In this document: positions 9,786 to 20,036 of the stretch, one piece after another
Numbering within the stretch: the stretch's first letter is position 1
How the letters are laid out: each line of letters begins with the position of its first letter
Source of the DNA: an uncultured Lachnospiraceae bacterium
Lineage (GTDB): Bacteria > Bacillota > Clostridia > Lachnospirales > Lachnospiraceae
Direction of reading: 5' to 3'
Assembly (NCBI GenBank): GCA_947589155.1
Contig: CANQBH010000001.1
Location: forward strand, 1 to 64,000
DNA length: 64,000 nucleotides
Notes under the pieces: model-generated
Databases searched by the model: none
Told to the model about the DNA's origin: nothing
What the model saw: the letters and a program-made list of their open reading frames with translations, nothing else
Made by a program: the position numbers and the translations under genes

Positions 9786-9882
9786 AACTTACCTCTTTTG
9801 CCAAAATACTTACCTCATCTATTCTACTCTTTCTGTAAGGGGATTGACAAGCCCCGCGGAACAACGAAAAGGAACGACGGAT

Positions 9883-11289
9883 ATGCTGATAGGATACGGA
9901 CGAAAAAAACAATATTTCGGCGACCGCGCGTTTTACCGGCGCGTGATACGGGTCGCGCTGCCGATCATGATACAAAACGGGTTTATGAACCTCATGAACC
10001 TCGTGGACAATCTGATGGTGGGAAGGATCGGAACGGATCAGATGTCCGGCGTGGCAATCATCAACCAGTTGATCTTCATCTTTAACCTGAGTATCTTCGG
10101 CGCGCTTTCCGGCGCGGGGATCTTCGTCGCGCAGTATTACGGAAAAGGCGACGGCCAAAAAGTAAAAGAGGTCTTCCGCTTAAAACTTCTGATCGCGCTG
10201 ATCATCACGGCTGCCGGCCTGACGATCTTAAAAGCGGCGCGGCTGCCGCTTATCATGCAGTTTCTTCACGACGGCAGCATGACGGGAGATCTCGACCTGA
10301 CCTTGGAATACGCCCTGCGCTATATCCGGATCGTGCAGATCGGGCTGATCCCGTTTGCCTATGCGCAGTGCTATGTGAGCACGCTGCGGGAAACGGGCGA
10401 GACGATCCTGCCGATGAAGGCGGGCATCGTTTCCGTGCTGGTCAATATCTGCCTGAACTATCTTCTGATCTACGGCAAATGCGGCCTGCCCGCGCTTGGC
10501 GTGGAGGGCGCGGCGATCGCTACGGTGACGGCTCGGTTTGTGGAATGTGCGATCGTGGTCGTCTTCACGCAGAAAAACGCTGAGCGCTTCGATTATATGA
10601 ACCGCGTGCTGCGCGGATTTTACATACAAAAGGAGATCGTCGCGCAGGTGATACGAAAGGGGACGCCGCTGCTGCTGAACGAGTTTTTGTGGTCGGCGGG
10701 CGTGACGATGCTGACGATGTGCTACTCCACCCGCGGCTTGGCGACGGTCGCCGCGATCAACATCTGTAATACGATCAACAACGTTTTCCAGATCGCGATG
10801 ATCGCCGGAGGCAGCGCCGCGTCCATTCTCGTCGGCCAGCAGCTTGGAGCCGGAGAGTTCGAGGAAGCGAGGGATACCGCGCGCAAGATGATCGTCTTCT
10901 CGGTCCTTTTATGCGCGGCGGCGGGGCTGCTTATGGCAATTGCTGCGCCGTTTTTCCCGCTGCTCTATCAGACGACCGGCGAGGTGCGGTCGCTTGCGAC
11001 CGGCTTCATCTTCATCATGGCGGCGCTGATGCCTTTCGGCGCGTTTACGAACGCTTCTTATTTTATCCTGCGTTCGGGCGGGAAGACCATGATCACCTTT
11101 CTTTTCGACAGCTGCTTTGAGTGGGCGGTCTGCGTCACGTCGGCGCTCGCGCTGGCGTACGCCACGGACATGCCGATCCTGCCGATGTATCTGATCTGCC
11201 AGTCGCTTGAGATCATTAAGTGCGTGATCGGCTACTTCCTCGTCAGAAGCGGCGGATGGGTACATAATCTGAGCGAAGGGATCAGGTAA
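9883..11289 (+). CDS. MATE family transporter
   Basis: VALPIMIQNGFMNLMNLVDNLMVGRIGTDQMSGVAI. The supplied ORF begins at 9661, but MLIGYGRKKQ at 9883 is the likelier start because the longer start overlaps the divergent gene. Confidence 0.9.
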   Translation: MLIGYGRKKQYFGDRAFYRRVIRVALPIMIQNGFMNLMNLVDNLMVGRIGTDQMSGVAIINQLIFIFNLSIFGALSGAGIFVAQYYGKGDGQKVKEVFRLKLLIALIITAAGLTILKAARLPLIMQFLHDGSMTGDLDLTLEYALRYIRIVQIGLIPFAYAQCYVSTLRETGETILPMKAGIVSVLVNICLNYLLIYGKCGLPALGVEGAAIATVTARFVECAIVVVFTQKNAERFDYMNRVLRGFYIQKEIVAQVIRKGTPLLLNEFLWSAGVTMLTMCYSTRGLATVAAINICNTINNVFQIAMIAGGSAASILVGQQLGAGEFEEARDTARKMIVFSVLLCAAAGLLMAIAAPFFPLLYQTTGEVRSLATGFIFIMAALMPFGAFTNASYFILRSGGKTMITFLFDSCFEWAVCVTSALALAYATDMPILPMYLICQSLEIIKCVIGYFLVRSGGWVHNLSEGIR

Positions 11290-11362
11290 GAAAAAACGGC
11301 TGCGCTATGGAAAAAACAGCGGCGGCATGATAGAATAAATATCACACAAAGGAGGCGCGCCT

Positions 11363-12067
11363 ATGATAGATTTTTCCAAGATCCCGCTGGGATCGCCGAT
11401 CAAAGACGAATTACAGAAACTTCGGATCGATTTTGCCTTTCAGCCGATCTACCGCAGGGACGGCAGGACGAGATACGCGTATGAAGCGCTGATGCGTCCG
11501 GAAAACAAAAACATCGTCGATCTGATCGCGGAGTATGAGGAGGCCGGAAAACTCCATGTGCTGGAGGTCGCGACGTTCTTCGGCGCGCTGACGGCGTATG
11601 AGGAGCGCGGGCTGAAAGATTACGTCTGTATCAATTCCTTCCCGTCCGAATGTTTTACGGAGGAGGAAAACGAAGTGTTCAACGCGTATTTTGAGAACAC
11701 GAAAAAGAAAGGCATCGTAGAGATCCTCGAGTATCCGCTCTCTACGATGGAGGCATGGCAAAAGAAAAAAGACATGCTGGACGAGCGCGACGTCAGGCTG
11801 GCGATCGACGACTTCGGCGCGGGCTATAACGACATGAGCGCCGTGGACGTCTTCATGCCGCATATCGTCAAACTCGACCGCTCGCTGATCTCGGAGATCC
11901 ATCTGCACAGGGACAAGCAGGAAAACTGCGCCGGATTCATCTCCCATTTCACGAAAAAAGGAATGACGGTGCTGGCGGAAGGCGTGGAAACAAAAGAAGA
12001 ATACGAGTTTCTCCTGACGATGGATGTGGACTTGTTTCAGGGATATTATTTCGGAAAGCCGGAATAA
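11363..12067 (+). CDS. EAL domain c-di-GMP phosphodiesterase
   Basis: EALMR, LAIDDFGAGY, KLDRS, AEGVET, QGYYFGKP motifs retained; AGGAGG RBS. Confidence 0.9.
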   Translation: MIDFSKIPLGSPIKDELQKLRIDFAFQPIYRRDGRTRYAYEALMRPENKNIVDLIAEYEEAGKLHVLEVATFFGALTAYEERGLKDYVCINSFPSECFTEEENEVFNAYFENTKKKGIVEILEYPLSTMEAWQKKKDMLDERDVRLAIDDFGAGYNDMSAVDVFMPHIVKLDRSLISEIHLHRDKQENCAGFISHFTKKGMTVLAEGVETKEEYEFLLTMDVDLFQGYYFGKPE

Positions 12068-12084
12068 GAAAAAGGAGGCGTATC

Positions 12085-12714
12085 ATGGAAGAAATGCGGA
12101 ACATACGGAATGAAAAACTGGCGCGGACGGTGATCCGCGGTCTGGAATCGCGGAACATGAAAGGCTACTACGCCGCGGATAAGGACGAGGCGCTGCATCT
12201 GGCCCTGTCGCTGATTCCGAAGGGCGGCACGGTCGCAAAAGGCGGCTCCGCCACGGTCAGCGAGATCGGGCTGCTGGACGCGGTGCGCGGGGGCGATTAC
12301 CGTTTTCTGGATCGCGAAACGGCGGAGGACAAGGCCGCGATCGAGCGGATGACCTATGAGAGCGACGTCTTTCTGACCGGCGTCAACGCGCTGACGGCGG
12401 ACGGGGTGCTGATCAATATCGACGGCAACGCCAACCGCGTTTCGGCGATCGCCTACGGCCCGAAAAAGGTGATCTGCCTCGCGGGCATGAACAAGGTCGC
12501 GCCCGATACAGACAGCGCGATGAAGCGCGCCCGCAACGAAGCCGCTCCGATCAACGTGCAGAGATTCGGCCTTCAGACGCCTTGCGCTAAGACCGGAATG
12601 TGCATGGACTGCAAATCGCCGGATACGATCTGCTGCCAGTTTTTGATCACCAGATATTCCCGGCAGAAGGACAGGATCCATGTGATCCTGATCAACGGAG
12701 AATGGGGGTTCTGA
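12085..12714 (+). CDS. LUD domain (LutC/YkgG-like lactate utilization) protein
   Basis: GGTVAKGGSATVSEIGLLDAV and GVNALTADGVLINIDGNANRVSA motifs. Confidence 0.88.
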   Translation: MEEMRNIRNEKLARTVIRGLESRNMKGYYAADKDEALHLALSLIPKGGTVAKGGSATVSEIGLLDAVRGGDYRFLDRETAEDKAAIERMTYESDVFLTGVNALTADGVLINIDGNANRVSAIAYGPKKVICLAGMNKVAPDTDSAMKRARNEAAPINVQRFGLQTPCAKTGMCMDCKSPDTICCQFLITRYSRQKDRIHVILINGEWGF

Positions 12715-12715
12715 C

Positions 12716-13303
12716 GTGGAGGTATATATCATACGACACGGCTGCACGGCGTGGAACGCCGCGGGACGCCTTCAGGGAACGACGGATATCGAATTAAACG
12801 ACGAAGGCCGGCGGGCGGCGATCGCCCTCGGGGAGCAGTTGGAGAATCTCGGAATCCGCTTTGACGGGATCTACTCGTCGCCGCTGATCCGCGCTTACGA
12901 AACGGCGTGTCTGATCCGCGGACGGCAGGATATTCCGATCGTCCGCGACGAGCGTCTGCGCGAACTCGGCTTCGGCGTCTGCGAGGGCGCTTCCTATGAA
13001 GAATGGCTCGATCCCGCCTCGCCTTACCGCTGCTTCTTTGAAGCGCCGGAACGCTACCGGCCGCCGGAAGGCGGAGAGACGCTCGAAAGCGTCTGCGAAA
13101 GGACGAAAGATTTTGCGCGGGAGATCTTAGAACAAAAGAGCGGGCGATTCATGGTCGTGGCGCACGGCGCGCTCAACAAAGGCCTGATGTGCCATCTGGA
13201 AGGAAACGATATCGCGCATTTCTGGGGAGAAGGTTTACAGCGCAACTGCGACGCGTCCGTCTTTGTGTTTGACGGGCAGGGCTGGAGCGCAAGAAGAACA
13301 TAA
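12716..13303 (+). CDS. Histidine phosphatase family protein
   Basis: YIIRHGCTAWNAAGRLQG phosphohistidine (RHG) motif; C-terminal VVAHGAL. Confidence 0.88.
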   Translation: MEVYIIRHGCTAWNAAGRLQGTTDIELNDEGRRAAIALGEQLENLGIRFDGIYSSPLIRAYETACLIRGRQDIPIVRDERLRELGFGVCEGASYEEWLDPASPYRCFFEAPERYRPPEGGETLESVCERTKDFAREILEQKSGRFMVVAHGALNKGLMCHLEGNDIAHFWGEGLQRNCDASVFVFDGQGWSARRT

Positions 13304-13321
13304 ACAAAAAAGGGGGAAAAC

Positions 13322-14719
13322 ATGAGCAAATTATACTTTATCGTAGGAAGTCAGGATCTTTACGGAGAGGAGTGCCTTGCGCAGGTCGCAAGAGACGCTG
13401 CGGAAATGACGGAATTTTTGAACGGCGCGCTTTCCGGCGACGTTACGGTGGAACTGCTGCCGACGGTCATCGATTCCAAGACCTGTATCGCGGACTGCCG
13501 GACGGCGAACAACGACGACGAGTGCTGCGGCGTCATCACATGGATGCACACGTTCTCGCCGGCGAAGATGTGGATCAAGGGCCTGCAGGAATTGCAAAAG
13601 CCGCTGCTGCATCTGCACACGCAGGCGAACGAACGCCTGCCGTATGATACGATCGACATGGATTTTATGAATCTGAACCAGTCCGCGCACGGCGACCGTG
13701 AATACGGCTTCATTCTCGCGCGCATGGGAATCAGGCATGAAGTGGCGGCCGGTTATTACCGCAATCCTTCCGTGATTGCGAGGATCCGCCGCTTCGCCGA
13801 TGTGGCGAAAGCGATGGCTTACGGCAAGGATCTGAAAGTCGCGGCGTTCGGAAACAATATGCGCGAAGTCGCCGTGACGGACGGCGACCGCGTGGAAAGC
13901 CAGATCCGCTACGGCTGGGAAGTCAATTATTACGGGATCGGCGATCTGACGGACGAGATCGAAAAGGTCACGGAAGACGAGATCGACGCGCAGATGGCGG
14001 AATACGAAGCCTCCTATACCATGGCGACTTCCCGTATCGACGCGGTCAGGGAACAGGCAAAATACGAACTCGGCCTGAAACGCTTCATAGAAAAGAACGA
14101 GATCGGCGCGTTTACGGATACCTTTCAGGATCTTCACGGCCTCCGTCAGCTGCCGGGGCTTGCCGTACAGGATCTAATGGCGCAGGGAATCGGCTTCGGG
14201 CCGGAGGGCGACTACAAGATCGCGGCGTTTTCCGCCGTCCTGATGAAGATGGCGGAAGGACGGCAGGGCGCTACGGGCTTCATCGAGGACTATACCTACG
14301 ACCTGACTGAGGGCGAAGAACTGGAACTCGCCTCCCATATGCTGGAAGTCCCGCCGAGTTTTGCGGCGTCCCGTCCGAAGATCGAGGTGCACCCTCTTGG
14401 AATCGGCGGCAAGGAAGATCCGGCGCGCCTTGTCTTTGACGGCGTGACGGGCGAGGGCATTCAGGTCACAATGGTGGATATGGGCACGCATTTTCGGATG
14501 ATCTGCGCCGACATCGAACTTGTGAAGCAGCCGCAGGAAATGCCGAACCTTCCGGTCGCGCGGATCATGTACCGCCACAAGCCGGACTTTGCCACGGGAA
14601 CGGTGGAGTGGTGCTATGCGGGCGGCGCGCACCATTCCGTGGTATCCACGGCGCTGACGCGCGAGGACATCGCGTTGTTTGCGGAACTGACGGGTACGGA
14701 ACTGATCGTTATCGGATAA
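13322..14719 (+). CDS. araA: L-arabinose isomerase
   Basis: YFIVGSQDLYGEE, WMHTFSPAKMWI, LLHLHTQ, AWCYAGGAHH-like C-terminus; 465 aa. Confidence 0.9.
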   Translation: MSKLYFIVGSQDLYGEECLAQVARDAAEMTEFLNGALSGDVTVELLPTVIDSKTCIADCRTANNDDECCGVITWMHTFSPAKMWIKGLQELQKPLLHLHTQANERLPYDTIDMDFMNLNQSAHGDREYGFILARMGIRHEVAAGYYRNPSVIARIRRFADVAKAMAYGKDLKVAAFGNNMREVAVTDGDRVESQIRYGWEVNYYGIGDLTDEIEKVTEDEIDAQMAEYEASYTMATSRIDAVREQAKYELGLKRFIEKNEIGAFTDTFQDLHGLRQLPGLAVQDLMAQGIGFGPEGDYKIAAFSAVLMKMAEGRQGATGFIEDYTYDLTEGEELELASHMLEVPPSFAASRPKIEVHPLGIGGKEDPARLVFDGVTGEGIQVTMVDMGTHFRMICADIELVKQPQEMPNLPVARIMYRHKPDFATGTVEWCYAGGAHHSVVSTALTREDIALFAELTGTELIVIG

Positions 14720-14725
14720 AAAAGT

Positions 14726-16219
14726 ATGCGTTTACAAAGACAGAAAAATCATCCGCGGTCCTTCCGCAGCATGGTGATCGCGCTGGCGCTGATGGCGACG
14801 ATCCCGTTCATCGCGATCTCCGCCTTCCTTATTATATCGCTGTCGGCTTACAGCCGGGCGTACGACAAGATCATCAACAATATCACGGTGGCGAACAGTT
14901 ACAACCTCGTTTTTAAGGAACAGGTGGATGAAAGCACCTATAAGCTCGTCGTGGGTGCGGTCACGTATGAAACGATCGACGACGACGCGGCGCTGGAAAA
15001 CCCGTACCGCATGATCGACGGCCTGCGCGGCGTCGCGCAGGATCTGATGCGCGTGACGACGGATACGGAAAGCCGCGTCTGGCTGATGAGCCTGCTGCGG
15101 AACCTGCGGACGCTCCGCGACAGGGAGGACGACATTCGGGACAATCTGGCCGAGGACGGCCACTACGATGAAAATATCCGGATGCTCGACGACAATATCT
15201 ATATCCTTACGGAACTGATTCAGGAGGATATGCAGAATTACATCTACTACCAGACGCAGAGCATCGCCCGTCTGGAGGTGGCGCTCAACCACAGGGTCTA
15301 TACCTTCATCGTGGTCAGTTCCCTGATGGTCGTGCTTCTGGCGGTGCTGGTCACGCTGGGGATCACCCATATCTCGCGCGGGATCACGGAACCGATCAAC
15401 GGCATGGTCAAAGTGACGCAGCAGATCGCCACGGGAAATCTCGAGGCGCGGATCGGACAGGCAAAGAAGGGGCAGGTGCGCGAACTGGCGCAGTTGTCTT
15501 CCGCGATCAACGACATGACGCGCAGCCTGAAGGACTATGTCGAACAGATCAAAGAAAACGAACGGAAGATGCGGGGCGCGGAACTGCGGCTCTTACAGGA
15601 GCAGATCAACCCGCACTTCCTTTATAATGCGCTGGATACGATCGTCTGGCTCATCGAAGGGAAGAAGTTGGAGGAGGCGAAGAACATGGTGGTCTCCCTG
15701 TCCGGTTTCTTTCGTCTGGTATTGAACCATGGGCGGGAATATACCACCGTCCGCGACGAGGAGAACCATATCCGCAGTTATTTACAGATTCAGCAGGTGC
15801 GCTATCAGGATATCTTAGAATACGAGATCCGCATGGATCCGGAGATCCATCAGTACCAGATCCTCAAGATGACGTTGCAGCCTTTGGTTGAGAACGCGCT
15901 TTACCACGGGATCAAATACAAGCGCGCGATGGGCAAGATCATCATTCTCGGCTACCGCAGGGACGACCTTCTGATCTTTGAGGTCGAGGATAACGGGATC
16001 GGCATGGACGAGGACGAACTGCAAACGCTGCGGGAGGAGATCAGCAAGCCGTGCAAGGAGACCGCCAAGGGCTTCGGGCTTGCCAACGTCAATGAAAGGC
16101 TGCGGATGAACTACGGATCGGCGTACGGTCTTCAGATCTTTTCCGCGAAAGGAAAGGGTACGAAGGTCATGGTAAGGATTCCGGCGAAGGAGGTAACCAA
16201 TGAAGAAGTTAAGGCGTAG
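14726..16219 (+). CDS. Two-component sensor histidine kinase, YesM/LytS-type
   Basis: Two TM segments, HAMP, LLQEQINPHFLYNALDTI His box, DNGIGM ATP-binding motif. Confidence 0.92.
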   Translation: MRLQRQKNHPRSFRSMVIALALMATIPFIAISAFLIISLSAYSRAYDKIINNITVANSYNLVFKEQVDESTYKLVVGAVTYETIDDDAALENPYRMIDGLRGVAQDLMRVTTDTESRVWLMSLLRNLRTLRDREDDIRDNLAEDGHYDENIRMLDDNIYILTELIQEDMQNYIYYQTQSIARLEVALNHRVYTFIVVSSLMVVLLAVLVTLGITHISRGITEPINGMVKVTQQIATGNLEARIGQAKKGQVRELAQLSSAINDMTRSLKDYVEQIKENERKMRGAELRLLQEQINPHFLYNALDTIVWLIEGKKLEEAKNMVVSLSGFFRLVLNHGREYTTVRDEENHIRSYLQIQQVRYQDILEYEIRMDPEIHQYQILKMTLQPLVENALYHGIKYKRAMGKIIILGYRRDDLLIFEVEDNGIGMDEDELQTLREEISKPCKETAKGFGLANVNERLRMNYGSAYGLQIFSAKGKGTKVMVRIPAKEVTNEEVKA

Positions 16220-17186
16220 CCTGACGGCGGTGCTGTTTCTCTGCCTTCTGCTTTCCGGCTGCGGCATGTTTGACGTGGACGTGGAAGAACCCGCCAAAGA
16301 GGAGGAAGACCTGATCGTCGTCGGATTTTCTCAGGTCGGGAGCGAATCTGTCTGGAGAACTAAGAATACCGCGTCGATTCAGGAAGAACTGACGCAGGAA
16401 AACGGCTTCTTCCTCATCTTCGCCAACGCAAGGCAGAAGCAGGAAAACCAGATCAAGCACATCCGCGAATTTATCTCCCAAAGGGTGGACTACATCCTGT
16501 TTTCTCCGGTCACGGAGGAAGGATGGGATACGGTGCTGCAGGAGGCGAAGGAAGCCGGTATTCCGGTGATCCTTGTGGACCGCAAGGTGGATGTGGCGGA
16601 CAGCAGCCTCTATACCGCGTGGATCGGCTCGGACATGACCGAGGAAGGGCGGCAGGCGGGCCTTTGGCTGGAGAACTACGAAAAAGAAAATCAGCTGGAA
16701 TCGCAGCAGATCGAGATCGTCGTGCTGCAGGGGACCGAGGGCGCGACGTCCACGATCGAGCGGACAAAGGGCTTCCACCAGATCGCGGACGCCCACGAAA
16801 ACTGGGTGATCCTTGAAGAACCCTACGCCGACTATACGACGGCAAAGGGCGAGGAAGTCATGGACAGGCTGCTGGATACCTACCCGTCGATCGACGTGCT
16901 GATCTCCCAGAACGACGACATGACCTTCGGCGCGCTGCAGGCGATGGACGACCACGGGATCAAAGCGGGCGTCGACGGCGACGTGGCGGTGGTCTCTTTT
17001 GACGCCGTGGACGAGGCGTTGAAACTGGTTAAGCAGGGGCGGATCAATGTGGACGTGGAGTGCAATCCGCTGCAGGGGCCTTATATCTGGATGACGCTGG
17101 AAGCGTTGGAGCGCGGCGAGACGGTAAGCAAGAATATTGTGGTGAAGGAACGCGTATATGATCAAAGTTTTTTTAGTGGAAGATGA
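16200..17186 (+). CDS. Sugar-binding lipoprotein (periplasmic-binding-protein fold), likely sensory
   Basis: Lipobox LLLSGC; PBP type-1 fold motifs; overlaps the genes on both sides. Confidence 0.87.
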   Translation: MKKLRRSLTAVLFLCLLLSGCGMFDVDVEEPAKEEEDLIVVGFSQVGSESVWRTKNTASIQEELTQENGFFLIFANARQKQENQIKHIREFISQRVDYILFSPVTEEGWDTVLQEAKEAGIPVILVDRKVDVADSSLYTAWIGSDMTEEGRQAGLWLENYEKENQLESQQIEIVVLQGTEGATSTIERTKGFHQIADAHENWVILEEPYADYTTAKGEEVMDRLLDTYPSIDVLISQNDDMTFGALQAMDDHGIKAGVDGDVAVVSFDAVDEALKLVKQGRINVDVECNPLQGPYIWMTLEALERGETVSKNIVVKERVYDQSFFSGR

Positions 17187-18786
17187 ATACGTCATCCGCG
17201 AAGGGATCAAGAATGATATCGACTGGGAAGCCAACGGCTATCAGTTCTGCGGCGAGGCGGGCGACGGCGAGCTTGCCTATCCGATGATTCAGAAAGAGAA
17301 GCCGGACATCGTGCTGACCGATATCCGTATGCCGTTTATGGACGGGCTGGCGCTGAGCCGCCTCATACGGGAGACGATGCCGGAGACGGAGATCATGATT
17401 CTGACCGGCCACGAGGAGTTCGACTATGCAAGGGAGGGCATCTCCCTCGGCGTCGCGGAATATCTCTTAAAGCCGATCAGCGCGGATGAACTGCTGCGCT
17501 CCTTAAACGGCGTCCGTGACAGGATTCTGGAAAAGCGCAGGGAGAAAGAGATCCGCGAGCGCTATCAGAAAGAGATGGCGGCGGAGGACCGGCAGGGCCG
17601 TCGGGAATTTTTCCGGCATCTAATCTCCGGCGGGCGCACCGTGGCGGAACTCTACGACGAGGCGAGGCGGCTTCAGATCGACATTTCCGCGATCTGGTAC
17701 GACGTTGTCCTGCTGTCCGTCAAGTCCAACCGGCAGACGCCGGAAGAATATTCCGACCCCGTCCTTCTGGCGGAGGAAAAGATACGGGAGAAGATCCGTC
17801 CGGGCAAGGTCATCCTCTTTGACCGCAATCTCGAAGGATACGCGATGCTCTTTAAGGACGAGACCAAAGAAGGGCTTCTCGAATTTCAGGAAACCTTCCT
17901 TGAGGAGATCAGAACCGAACTCGATCAGTGCCCCGGCATCTGCTATTTTGCCGGAGTGGGGGGGCCGGTAAACCGTCTGATGGAACTGCCGTCCTCCTAT
18001 GAAAACGCGAGCCGGATCTTCGCGAACCGCTTCTTCATCGACGGCAGCCATATCCTTTACCGTCTGCCGCAGGCGCAGGAACGCAAGGAGGAGGCGTTCA
18101 ACCTTCTTACGGTCGATCCAAAGGGACTCCAGCGCAGCCGGATCGAAAAATTCTTACGCGTCGGCGAGCCCGGGGACACCGTCTACTTCGTCGAGGAATT
18201 TTTACATAACCTCGGTATGGACGCGATGGATTCCAAGATGTTCCGTCAGTATATCCTGATGGACGCGTATTTCTGCGTGGCGGAATTTGTGCAGGATCTG
18301 CAGCAGGACCGGACGCAGATCGAGACGTTCGATCTCAATTCCGAGGCCATGCAGGGCGCGGAGGAGACCAAGCGCTATCTGATCCGGATCATCGATCAGG
18401 CGCTCGAATGCCGCCGCAGGACGTCCGGCGACCGCTATTCCGGCGTGGTGCAGCAGGTCGCGGACTACATCGCGGAAAATTACGGGGATGAGGAGCTTTC
18501 GCTGAACCGCGTGGCGTCCCATGTGAATTTCTCGCCAAACCACCTGAGTATGATCTTCTCGCAGCAGACCGGAAGCACCTTCATCAAGTATCTGACGGAT
18601 TACCGTATGGAAAAGGCCAAGGAACTCCTGCGCTGCACGAACAAGAAGACGAGCATGATCGGCGCGGAGGTCGGCTACAAGGATTCCCATTATTTTTCCT
18701 TCCTATTTAAGAAGACGCAGGGAATGACGCCGACCATGTATCGGAACGGCGAAACGGAAAACGAAAAGATTCAACCGCAATCATAA
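17158..18786 (+). CDS. Response regulator with AraC-type HTH
   Basis: LVEDEYVIREG, DIRMPFMDG receiver; C-terminal AraC HTH (NFSPNHLSMIFSQQTG...KDSHYFSFLFKKTQGMTPTMYR). Confidence 0.93.
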   Translation: MIKVFLVEDEYVIREGIKNDIDWEANGYQFCGEAGDGELAYPMIQKEKPDIVLTDIRMPFMDGLALSRLIRETMPETEIMILTGHEEFDYAREGISLGVAEYLLKPISADELLRSLNGVRDRILEKRREKEIRERYQKEMAAEDRQGRREFFRHLISGGRTVAELYDEARRLQIDISAIWYDVVLLSVKSNRQTPEEYSDPVLLAEEKIREKIRPGKVILFDRNLEGYAMLFKDETKEGLLEFQETFLEEIRTELDQCPGICYFAGVGGPVNRLMELPSSYENASRIFANRFFIDGSHILYRLPQAQERKEEAFNLLTVDPKGLQRSRIEKFLRVGEPGDTVYFVEEFLHNLGMDAMDSKMFRQYILMDAYFCVAEFVQDLQQDRTQIETFDLNSEAMQGAEETKRYLIRIIDQALECRRRTSGDRYSGVVQQVADYIAENYGDEELSLNRVASHVNFSPNHLSMIFSQQTGSTFIKYLTDYRMEKAKELLRCTNKKTSMIGAEVGYKDSHYFSFLFKKTQGMTPTMYRNGETENEKIQPQS

Positions 18787-18931
18787 AAAAATCAACCCAC
18801 GAAAATCGTTTAAGATAAATTTTAACAAAACTGGGAGTAATCTGCATGGTTTTTTCCCCGCCGACTCATATAATGAAACTATCGGGGGCGCACACGAGCG
18901 TGCGCACAAAATCAAAAAGGGAGGAACAAGA

Positions 18932-19948
18932 ATGAAAAAGAAAAGTATTTTGGCGCTTGTCATGGCACTGGCTATGGTATTTGGCCTGACGGCGTGCGGC
19001 GGCAGCAAGAGCGACTCCGCAAGCACGGACAACGGATCCGATGGCGGACTTATCAAAGTCGGCATCATCAACAATGATCCGAGTGAGTCCGGCTACCGTA
19101 CCGCAAACGATGCGAACTTAAAGGAGACCTTCACGGAAGCAAACGGCTTTGACGCTGACTTTGCTTACAGCATGAAGAACGAGGAGCAGATCGCAGCAGC
19201 GCAGAAGTTCATTCAGGACGGCGTTGATTACCTTCTCCTTTCCGCAGCGGACACCGCCGGCTGGGACAGCGTACTGAAGGACGCGCAGGATGCAGGCGTT
19301 CGCGTTATCCTGTTCGACCGTACGATCGACGCTGACGAGAGCCTGTACGAGGCTTCCATCGTATCCGACATGGATAAGGAAGGCCAGACGGCATGTGAAT
19401 GGCTGGAGAGCCAGGGTCTTGACGAGTACAACATCATCCACATTCAGGGCGTTATGGGTTCCGCAGCACAGAAGGGACGTTCCGGCGCGCTGGAGAAGAT
19501 GGTAGAAGACAACGACAACTGGAACCTCGTTACGCAGCAGACCGCTGAGTGGAAGGCAGAGGTTGCACAGCAGATCGTACAGTCTGCAATCGACGCAGGC
19601 AAGGACTTCAACGTAATCTATGCAGAGAACGACGATATGGCAAGAGGCGCAGTTGCCGCTCTTGACAAGGCAAACATCTCACACGGCGTAGGCAAAGACG
19701 TCATCGTTATGGGCTTTGACTGCAACAAGTGGGCGCTGAAAGAACTGGTAGCACAGAACTGGAACTACGACGGACAGTGCAACCCGTTCCAGGGCGAATA
19801 CATCAAAGACGTTATTGACAAACTCGAGAAGGGCGAGACGCTTTCTGAGAAAGTGATCATCCTTGAGGAGAAGGGATTTGACGCAACGACCATTACGGAT
19901 GATGATGTTCAGCAGTATGGTATCGGCAACGAAGAAGCAGAAGAATAA
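18932..19948 (+). CDS. Sugar ABC transporter substrate-binding lipoprotein
   Basis: MKKKSILALVMALAMVFGLTACG signal/lipobox; PBP fold. Confidence 0.92.
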   Translation: MKKKSILALVMALAMVFGLTACGGSKSDSASTDNGSDGGLIKVGIINNDPSESGYRTANDANLKETFTEANGFDADFAYSMKNEEQIAAAQKFIQDGVDYLLLSAADTAGWDSVLKDAQDAGVRVILFDRTIDADESLYEASIVSDMDKEGQTACEWLESQGLDEYNIIHIQGVMGSAAQKGRSGALEKMVEDNDNWNLVTQQTAEWKAEVAQQIVQSAIDAGKDFNVIYAENDDMARGAVAALDKANISHGVGKDVIVMGFDCNKWALKELVAQNWNYDGQCNPFQGEYIKDVIDKLEKGETLSEKVIILEEKGFDATTITDDDVQQYGIGNEEAEE

Positions 19949-20036
19949 AATAACCTCATTACCAATATAACCGAGGTGATCTGGCGGCGCCGCGTATCAT
20001 AACGCTGCGCCGTCTTTTTGAAGGAGGAATGTGCCT

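Noticed and set aside
9844-9849. TTGACA as a -35 for the plus-strand MATE gene
   Set aside because: No matching -10 at 16-18 bp; likely chance.
9661-9882. N-terminal extension of the second MATE protein in the ORF track
   Set aside because: Would overlap the divergent MATE coding region; ATG at 9883 matches the MATE N-terminus.
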